Under the pieces are notes generated by a model. That model searched no databases and was not told the DNA's origin. It saw nothing but the letters and a program-made list of their open reading frames with translations. The translations under genes and the position numbers were made by a program. 5,538 nt of DNA from Methanomicrobiales archaeon (GTDB taxonomy: Archaea; Halobacteriota; Methanomicrobia; Methanomicrobiales; JACTUA01): positions 1-5,538 of the forward strand of contig JAJRCY010000070.1 in NCBI GenBank assembly GCA_028678715.1, in the 5' to 3' direction. Positions 1-4,514 of the stretch are shown here, piece by piece (the stretch's first letter is position 1; every line of letters starts with the position of its first letter).

Positions 1-1
1 C

Positions 2-829
2 AACGTGGGAGTGAACCGGCAGTCGAAGAGCCAGGTCTGGGGGACCATGGAGTTCATGGCACCGGAGCTGATCCGGGGGGAGGCCGATCCCTCCACCGAG
101 ACGGACCTCCATTCCCTGGCGGTTCTCCTCTTCAACCTCTGGATCTGGCACCACCCCTTCCACGGCAGGAAGGAGTTCGAGCTCCGGGTCTGGGACATCC
201 CGGCGAAAAAGAGGGTGTACGGCACCCCGGTCTTTGTCTTTGACCCCGCGGACCGGTCCAATATTCTCCCCGCGGACCCGGACTATGAGACAGCCCGGTT
301 CCGGTGGGGCTACTCCCCCCGGTCCCTGCAGGACCTCTTCACCCGTGCCTTCACCACCGGCGCAAAGGACCCGAAACGCAGGGTCACGGAGGGAGAGTGG
401 CAGCGGCTCTTCCAGCAGCTGGAGGACGGGATCACGGGGTGCCCGAAGTGCCGGGCCGAGAACATCTGGGAGCCCGGGCAGGACGCCCTCACCTGCTGGC
501 ACTGCAAAAGCCCCGTGCCCCTCCCCCCAAAGCTCGTGATCCACCTCCCCGCCGGCCACTACCACGTGCTCCTCACCGGCAACCGGTCGCTGCTGCGCCG
601 GCACGTCAACCCGGCGGGGAAGGAGGAGAATGACACTGAGGAGGTGGCCCGGGTGGTGCCCCACCCACAGGACCCTTCCATCTGGGGGATCCGGAACCTG
701 ACGGAGACGCCCTGGAAGGTGACCTTCCCTGACGGGAAGACTCTCGAGGTGGGGAAGGACCGGTCGGTTCCCCTGAATCCCGGTACCTTCCTTACGGTGG
801 GTGCGATCTCTGCGGAGATCCGGAAGTAG
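2..829 (+). CDS. Ser/Thr protein kinase with zinc ribbon and beta-rich C-terminal tail (5' end outside window)
   Basis: This is the C-terminal part of a Hanks-type kinase. The frame is open to the left edge, so the GTG at 5 is not taken as the start; residues are counted from it. The activation-segment end GTMEFMAPEL (13-22) matches the GTxxYMAPE signature. DLHSLAVLLFNLW (34-46) is subdomain IX with its conserved Asp, and DPKRRVT (122-128) carries the subdomain XI Arg. The ATP-binding lobe, HRD loop and DFG would lie upstream. A CPKC...CWHC zinc ribbon follows (Cys146, 149, 164, 167), then about 100 residues of predicted beta structure (IWGIRNL, 227-233). From memory, this kinase-ribbon-tail order recurs in kinases encoded beside PP2C phosphatases and vWA (TerY-like) proteins; those partners are not visible here. 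The tail may be FHA-like, which is a guess. It probably phosphorylates cytosolic Ser/Thr targets. The next gene starts 18 bases downstream, suggesting co-transcription. Confidence 0.88.
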   Translation, partial: NVGVNRQSKSQVWGTMEFMAPELIRGEADPSTETDLHSLAVLLFNLWIWHHPFHGRKEFELRVWDIPAKKRVYGTPVFVFDPADRSNILPADPDYETARFRWGYSPRSLQDLFTRAFTTGAKDPKRRVTEGEWQRLFQQLEDGITGCPKCRAENIWEPGQDALTCWHCKSPVPLPPKLVIHLPAGHYHVLLTGNRSLLRRHVNPAGKEENDTEEVARVVPHPQDPSIWGIRNLTETPWKVTFPDGKTLEVGKDRSVPLNPGTFLTVGAISAEIRK

Positions 830-847
830 CCATGCCGTGAGTGCCCC

Positions 848-2317
848 ATGACCGATGCCGTCCGGAAACGCCTGGTGGACCTGGTGGCCGCATACGGGAA
901 AGGGCTTGCCGGTGACCCGAAGCGCACCGAAGGGCTGCTCCGGGATACCTGCCCGGGGTGCAGCAGGGAGATCTTCCTCCTCGTGTCGGCCCAGCGGCTG
1001 CGCGTGGCTGAAGATCTCACGGCCCTCTCCCCATCGGTCCCGATGGAGGCACTCTTCCGCCGGCTCACCCGCAGGCTCCACGATGAGATGGGTATCGACG
1101 AGCAGTTCGCCCTCTGGGCCGTCCACTCCTGGGCCATCGCGCTGGGCCTCCTCGCTCCGGAGACGGCTCGGGCAGGGCGGAGGGCCCGGAAAGGAAGTCC
1201 GGGGAAGGCCGCGACGGAGGGTATCCCGGCGGGACCCTCTCCCCTTCCCAGCCTGGTCGTGGCCCCGGGAGGGGAAGGGCATTTCCGTACCCTTGCCGAC
1301 GCGGTCCGGGAAGCCCGGCCGGGCACCCGCATCTTTCTCCGGCCGGGCCAGTACCGGGAGGAGGTCACCATCGACCGGACCCTGGAGGTGATCGGCGAAG
1401 GCCCGGCCACCTCCGTGGTTCTGGACACCGCAGGGCCGGGCGGGATCTCGGTCAGGGGGGGTGCCCTCTACCTCCACGGCGTGACCCTGCGGGGAGGGGC
1501 GCCGGCACCGGGCTCAGCGGCACTCCAGGTGCAGAAAGGGCTGGCCATTGTCGAGGATTCGGTGGTGGCCGGGGGAGAGACCTCGGTGCTCGTGCAGGGA
1601 TCCGGGGCCTCGGCTCTCCTTCGCCGGTCCACCCTGGGGTGGGGGGCCGCCCGGGGCGTGGCCTACCTGGACCGGGCCAGGGGCACGATGGACGAGTGCC
1701 ATATCCCCTCTGCTGCGCGGGGGATCGTGATCGCAGGGGGGGCCGATCCGGTCATCCGGTCCTCGCGGCTGGAGGGGTGCCAGACAGGGATTGCAGTCTC
1801 TGCCCGGGGGAAGGGGACGGTGGAGGGATGCACCATCACCGGTACCCGCCATGCCGGGATCTCGGTGAGCGACCTCTCCGATCCCCAGATCACCCGGTGC
1901 CGGATCCAGGAAGGGAACTTCGGGATCGAAGTGATCGACCGGGGCCGGGGCCAGGTCACGGCCACCGAGATCGTGCAGATGGCAGCCGGGGTCTTCATCT
2001 CCAGTGCCGGGAACCCGGTGCTCTCCGGGTGCACGATCCGGGACGGCAGGTTCGGCGTGGGGGTCTCCGACAGGGGGAAGGGGGTCCTGGAGGAGTGCCG
2101 GATCACCGGCCACCAGTACTCCGGGGTCTCGGTGAAGGAGAAGGGAAACCCGGTCCTGCGCCGGTGCACCATCACGGGGAACCGGGACGTGGGAGTCTGG
2201 GCATACCGGAACGGCGGGGCCACCGTCCAGCACTGCGATCTCTCGGGCAACGGGAAGGGGGCGTTCTCCATCGAGGCCGGGTCCCGGGTGAAGAAAGAGG
2301 GGAACCGGGAAAGCTGA
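848..2317 (+). CDS. Cytosolic right-handed parallel beta-helix repeat protein with N-terminal helical domain
   Basis: 489 residues. Residues 1-105 form a predicted helical domain with conserved-looking segments LLRDTCPGCSREIFLL (30-45) and LWAVHSWAIALGL (89-101). I recall similar N-terminal modules ahead of repeat domains in signalling proteins but cannot name the family. A basic, Gly/Pro-rich linker (about 106-134) leads into a pectin-lyase-like beta-helix. It opens with VVAPGGEGHFRTLADAVREA (137-156), typical of the first rungs of DUF1565/CASH-type helices, and continues as 22-23-residue coils to about 478. There is no signal peptide or membrane segment, so it should be cytosolic, unlike most archaeal surface beta-helix proteins. 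No pectinase or alginate-lyase active site is evident, so a binding, scaffold or kinase-substrate role is more likely than catalysis. The ATG at 848 is the first in-frame start after the kinase stop. Its ribosome-binding site is weak, so it may be translated by coupling. Fold is confident; function is unknown. Confidence 0.85.
   Translation: MTDAVRKRLVDLVAAYGKGLAGDPKRTEGLLRDTCPGCSREIFLLVSAQRLRVAEDLTALSPSVPMEALFRRLTRRLHDEMGIDEQFALWAVHSWAIALGLLAPETARAGRRARKGSPGKAATEGIPAGPSPLPSLVVAPGGEGHFRTLADAVREARPGTRIFLRPGQYREEVTIDRTLEVIGEGPATSVVLDTAGPGGISVRGGALYLHGVTLRGGAPAPGSAALQVQKGLAIVEDSVVAGGETSVLVQGSGASALLRRSTLGWGAARGVAYLDRARGTMDECHIPSAARGIVIAGGADPVIRSSRLEGCQTGIAVSARGKGTVEGCTITGTRHAGISVSDLSDPQITRCRIQEGNFGIEVIDRGRGQVTATEIVQMAAGVFISSAGNPVLSGCTIRDGRFGVGVSDRGKGVLEECRITGHQYSGVSVKEKGNPVLRRCTITGNRDVGVWAYRNGGATVQHCDLSGNGKGAFSIEAGSRVKKEGNRES
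1721..2257 (+). repeat. Eight tandem beta-helix coils arranged as four two-coil units
   Basis: Residues 292-470 of the beta-helix protein divide into coils starting at Gly292, 314, 337, 359, 381, 403, 426 and 449, each 22-23 residues long and beginning G-I/V/A-x-V/I. Odd coils carry a (D/N)P turn (ADPVI, SDPQI, GNPVL, GNPVL). Even coils instead carry a Gly-rich turn (RGKGT, RGRGQ, RGKGV, NGGAT). The real period is therefore about 45 residues, or 135 bases. Cys occupies the same rung position in six of eight coils (328, 351, 395, 417, 440, 463), giving a stacked cysteine ladder. The repeats are visible at protein level; their DNA has diverged. Confidence 0.8.
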
Positions 2318-2404
2318 GGGTGGCACCCGCATCCTTTGCGGCGTGGTTACGGGACTCCCTCACCTGCTGCGGAGATGCGAAATACCGTAGGGGATTATCC
2401 TCAT

Positions 2405-2425
2405 GGGGGTGGGACCGGGAGGGGG
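2405..2425 (+). other. Putative G-quadruplex motif
   Basis: Four G runs on the plus strand (G5 at 2405-2409, G3 at 2411-2413, G3 at 2417-2419, G5 at 2421-2425) are separated by loops of 1, 3 and 1 bases (T, ACC, A). This satisfies the canonical G3+N1-7 pattern with very short loops, which favours stability. Its last two G runs are also the left arm of the hairpin at 2416-2441, so the two structures are mutually exclusive. Biological use is not shown. Confidence 0.6.
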
Positions 2426-2441
2426 CTATTGCCCCCTCCCG
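2416..2441. repeat. Perfect 11-bp hairpin, TATT loop
   Basis: CGGGAGGGGGC (2416-2426) and GCCCCCTCCCG (2431-2441) are exact reverse complements around TATT. The element lies 99 bases after the beta-helix stop. It is not followed by a T run on the plus strand, and on the minus strand it is followed by GGTCCCACCC rather than T, so it is not a textbook intrinsic terminator. It could still pause transcription or protect the 3' end of the mRNA. It may also be one copy of a dispersed GC-rich palindromic repeat. Confidence 0.75.
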
Positions 2442-2480
2442 CCGAGAATGGATGAATCAGCCGGTTCTTTCTGAGATGGA

Positions 2481-2648
2481 TACTGCCGGGACGCTCCAGG
2501 GGGGGCCTTTCGGTCCCCCCCGCCGTGTGGGCTCCCCCCCGCGTGAGGATATCCCGCCACGTCGGTTTTACCGAAGATCGGACTATCCTCCCCGGGGGGA
2601 TGCCCACGCGGCGGGGGCGGAGCCCCCAGGAGCGTCACACTGGTGGTA
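2481..2648. repeat. Long imperfect palindrome able to fold as a four-way junction; candidate structured RNA or small mobile element
   Basis: All arms share one axis near 2564-2568. Pairings read by eye: 2481-2487 with 2642-2648 (two G-U); 2490-2497 with 2629-2636 (8 bp); an A/A mismatch at 2498/2628; 2521-2532 with 2602-2613 (12 bp, one G-U); 2535-2541 with 2593-2599; 2545-2551 with 2584-2590; and an apical hairpin 2562-2566/2570-2574. Two side hairpins fit exactly between the outer and central stems: 2499-2507/2512-2520 and 2613-2618/2622-2627. The result is a near-gapless four-way junction. Alternatively the side arms pair with each other to make one long rod. No flanking target-site duplication was seen, no transposase is encoded, and it does not match tRNA, RNase P, SRP or a riboswitch class I know. 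Confidence 0.6.
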
Positions 2649-2715
2649 CGCGAATGTAAGACAACGCCACGTCTCAATTGGTGAAAACATCAGGGGCGCG
2701 TCGGGGATCGTTTGT

Positions 2716-3480
2716 TCAGCCCCTTCCCCTCCCCCCGCAGATCGCCAGGATCTTCCCGGCCAGGACCGCTACCGCCTGACGGGAAGGGGCCTCCGGCGGG
2801 AGGGAGACGAGGGGCCGCCCCTCCAGGTCCGCCTCCTGCACGGCCGGGTCCTCAGGGATCCGCCCCAGCAGGGGTACGGGGAGGGCAGCCCCTTCTTTCG
2901 GGGCGCCCCGGTCACGGTTGATCACCAGGTGCATGGTCGCGGGATCCAGGCCCAGGGAGACCGCGATCTCCCGGATCCGGGACGCGGTCCGGATCCCCCG
3001 CATGCCGGGATCGGTGACCACCAGCAGGAGATCCGGGGTGCCGATGGTTCCCCTGCTGATGTGCTCCAACCCTGCCTCGGAATCGATGATCACGAGCCGG
3101 TAGTCCCGCTGCAGGATGGCCATGGCCTCCGCCAGCAGGTTGTTGGCAAAGCAGTAACACCCCGTTCCCTCGGGCCGGCCCATGGCGATCAGGTCCAGCC
3201 CGTCGGACTCGACGAGCACCTGACGGAACCGAAGGGCCAGGAAGGCCGTGCGGGACATCCCGGGCGGGATGGAACGGGTGAAGGCCTCCTCCCGCATGGA
3301 TCCCAGGGTCTCCCGGACGGTGAGCCCCAGCGCCTCGTGGTAGTTGGCGTTGGGATCGGCGTCCACGGCCAGGATGGGACGAACTCCGGCCGAGAGGAAC
3401 GAGGCGGCCAGGAGCGCGGCCAGGGTGGTTTTACCGGTGCCGCCCTTTCCCGTAACGGCGATACGGCAGGGGGCTGCCAT
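2716..3480 (-). CDS. cooC: CooC-type MinD-family ATPase (CODH/ACS nickel-insertion accessory protein)
   Basis: 254 residues from the ATG at 3480; numbering below counts from the GTG one codon earlier. The deviant Walker A GKGGTGKTT (12-20) and the DADPN motif (41-45) mark the SIMIBI/MinD class. MGRPEGTGCYC (101-111) contains the CxC pair (Cys109, Cys111) that in CooC1 binds metal across the dimer. VIIDSEAGLEHISRGT (131-146) is the Walker B region typical of CooC. In the family, ATP-driven dimerisation delivers Ni to carbon monoxide dehydrogenase or acetyl-CoA synthase in the cytoplasm. The length is normal. The Gly/Arg C-terminus (CGGRGRG) appears to be a drift extension. The start overlaps the upstream stop as TGATG, and GGAGG lies 6 bases before the ATG. 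GTG at 3483 is possible, but its spacing is only 3. No CODH gene is in view, so the target could instead be another Ni or corrinoid enzyme of this operon. Confidence 0.88.
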   Translation of the reverse strand: MAAPCRIAVTGKGGTGKTTLAALLAASFLSAGVRPILAVDADPNANYHEALGLTVRETLGSMREEAFTRSIPPGMSRTAFLALRFRQVLVESDGLDLIAMGRPEGTGCYCFANNLLAEAMAILQRDYRLVIIDSEAGLEHISRGTIGTPDLLLVVTDPGMRGIRTASRIREIAVSLGLDPATMHLVINRDRGAPKEGAALPVPLLGRIPEDPAVQEADLEGRPLVSLPPEAPSRQAVAVLAGKILAICGGRGRG

Positions 3481-4511
3481 CACTCCCCTCCTCGCTCGCG
3501 GGCAGAGATGGCCGCTGCCGCCTCCATGATCCGGGCAGCCATTGCCTCGTCCGCCCCCTGGATCCCGCAGGTGGGGGTGACCAGGGAGCGGGCATCAAAG
3601 ACCGCCGGGTCCATGCGGGCGGTCACGGCTTCGCGGATCGCCCGGTACCGTTCGTGCAGGGAATCAACGGTCTCCCCGGCGAATGGGGCCGCCTCAGCGG
3701 GCACGATCCCCCAGGCGATGACGCCGCCGCGCTCCAGGTACGCGGTGATCTCGTCCATGTAGAGAAGCACCTCCCGGCCCGTGCCATAGGCATCCAGGGA
3801 AAGGACCGATGGGTTCAGCGAGAGGACAAAACCCCAGTCAGTGTTGGCGCAGCAGTGGATCCCGAGGCCGCCGTCCACGAGCGCTGCCATCTCCTCCCAG
3901 CCGGAACGGACCCAGCCGACATCCACGGGCACCACCGACGACCCGAGGGTGGCCAGGTACGGCTCGTTCAGGACGACCAGTGTCTCCTGCACACCGGTAC
4001 AGCGCCGCATCTCCTGTTCGCAGAAACGTGCCCGCAGGGCAATCATCTTGGGGAGGATATCCGCGTACTGCGGGTCATAGGCAATGGGCTTTCGGTCCCG
4101 GTCCACCACCTGCATGCCGAATGTGACGGGGCCGGTCACCTGACACTTCAGGAACCTGGCCGTCGGGAGCCTGCGCCCCATCATCTCGTGGAACCCGGAG
4201 GCATACGCGGGGGAAGGGCCGTACCGGGCCGCGTTCTTCTCCAGGTAATCCCGGTAAATCTGCTCCATCGCCTCCGAGAGGTCCAGGTCCCGGTCCACCA
4301 GGAGCTTCCCACCGGTGACGACCCGGCCGGGCAGCGGCTCCGAGTCCATGATGACGATCTGTTCCTGCAGGCCCCGGTTCGGCAGGGTGGGGACAAAGGG
4401 GAACTCAGGGAAGATTTGGAGCACCGTCGTGCAGGCGGCCACGGGATCCCGGTGCGGGAGGGCGCCCACCCCGGTCGCCAGGGAGCCCGGAGGCCTGATC
4501 CAGGCGGCCAC
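3480..4511 (-). CDS. MetE/UROD-superfamily zinc-dependent corrinoid methyltransferase, candidate core methionine synthase
   Basis: 343 residues, a full single-barrel length. The N-terminus TGVGALPHRDP (13-23), followed by FPFVPTLPNRGLQEQ (37-51), matches methionine-synthase-II/UROD-like proteins that lack the N-terminal folate barrel of MetE. Zinc ligands are visible: HCC (His219, Cys221 as HxC) and Cys315 in TPTCGIQG, equivalent to the last Cys ligand of MetE and MtaA-type enzymes. Such enzymes activate a thiol on zinc and transfer methyl to or from a corrinoid protein. Folate-independent core methionine synthases (Mes families) have this architecture, so homocysteine is a plausible acceptor, but substrate and subfamily are not proven. 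The GTG start at 4511 is chosen because GGAGG sits 9 bases upstream; the gap to the preceding stop is 3 bases. Its stop overlaps the cooC-like start. Co-location with a corrinoid activator supports a corrinoid partner protein, possibly the corrinoid iron-sulfur protein of CODH/ACS. Confidence 0.82.
   Translation of the reverse strand: MAAWIRPPGSLATGVGALPHRDPVAACTTVLQIFPEFPFVPTLPNRGLQEQIVIMDSEPLPGRVVTGGKLLVDRDLDLSEAMEQIYRDYLEKNAARYGPSPAYASGFHEMMGRRLPTARFLKCQVTGPVTFGMQVVDRDRKPIAYDPQYADILPKMIALRARFCEQEMRRCTGVQETLVVLNEPYLATLGSSVVPVDVGWVRSGWEEMAALVDGGLGIHCCANTDWGFVLSLNPSVLSLDAYGTGREVLLYMDEITAYLERGGVIAWGIVPAEAAPFAGETVDSLHERYRAIREAVTARMDPAVFDARSLVTPTCGIQGADEAMAARIMEAAAAISARERGGE
3487..3491 (-). promoter_or_regulatory. 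Ribosome-binding site of the cooC-like gene
   Basis: GGAGG on the minus strand ends 6 bases before the ATG at 3480 and only 3 bases before the alternative GTG at 3483. This spacing is why the ATG is preferred. It lies inside the last codons of the upstream methyltransferase gene, consistent with translational coupling. Confidence 0.7.
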
Positions 4512-4514
4512 GGG

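Larger units (their letters stand above)
2318..2715. other. 398-base intergenic region between convergent genes
   Basis: No open frame here has a credible start, ribosome-binding site or recognisable protein. Short minus-strand frames around 2401-2677 have low-complexity Pro/Gly/Arg translations typical of GC-rich noncoding DNA. The region holds a small GGGT/ACCC hairpin directly after the plus-strand stop (2318-2328), a G-quadruplex motif, a perfect hairpin and a long palindrome, annotated separately. No clear oligo-T archaeal terminator follows either gene; the best T-rich patches are 2465-2471 and 2566-2569. The outermost 60-70 bases on the minus-gene side (about 2649-2715) show nothing I recognise. 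Confidence 0.7.

Noticed and set aside
1721..2257. CRISPR array or DNA tandem repeat
   Set aside because: The periodicity is at protein level (beta-helix coils of 22-23 residues); DNA units are not identical and there are no spacers.
559..2332. Minus-strand frames (559-1428 and 1514-2332) antisense to the kinase tail and beta-helix gene
   Set aside because: The compositions are Ser/Arg or Pro/Gly-rich shadows; the plus-strand frames carry clear domains.
2416..2441. Intrinsic (T-tailed) terminator
   Set aside because: The hairpin is excellent but no T run follows on either strand, so it is annotated only as a hairpin.
2490..2636. tRNA gene, because of the cloverleaf-like shape
   Set aside because: Stem lengths are wrong, and there is no T-loop GTTCRA motif, anticodon-arm geometry or CCA-type acceptor end.
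2481..2648. Classical MITE, insertion sequence end, or attC-type recombination site
   Set aside because: No target-site duplication, transposase remnant or integron core-site signature is visible; kept as an unclassified palindrome.
2401..2677. Small minus-strand frames in the intergenic gap
   Set aside because: They run through the palindrome, have no ribosome-binding site, and translate to low-complexity Pro/Gly/Arg-rich sequence.
1639..3762. Very long plus-strand open frame crossing the beta-helix gene, the intergenic gap and the cooC-like gene
   Set aside because: Its translation is low-complexity Gly/Arg/Pro with no domain. It overlaps two well-supported genes in other frames; long shadow frames are expected at this GC content.
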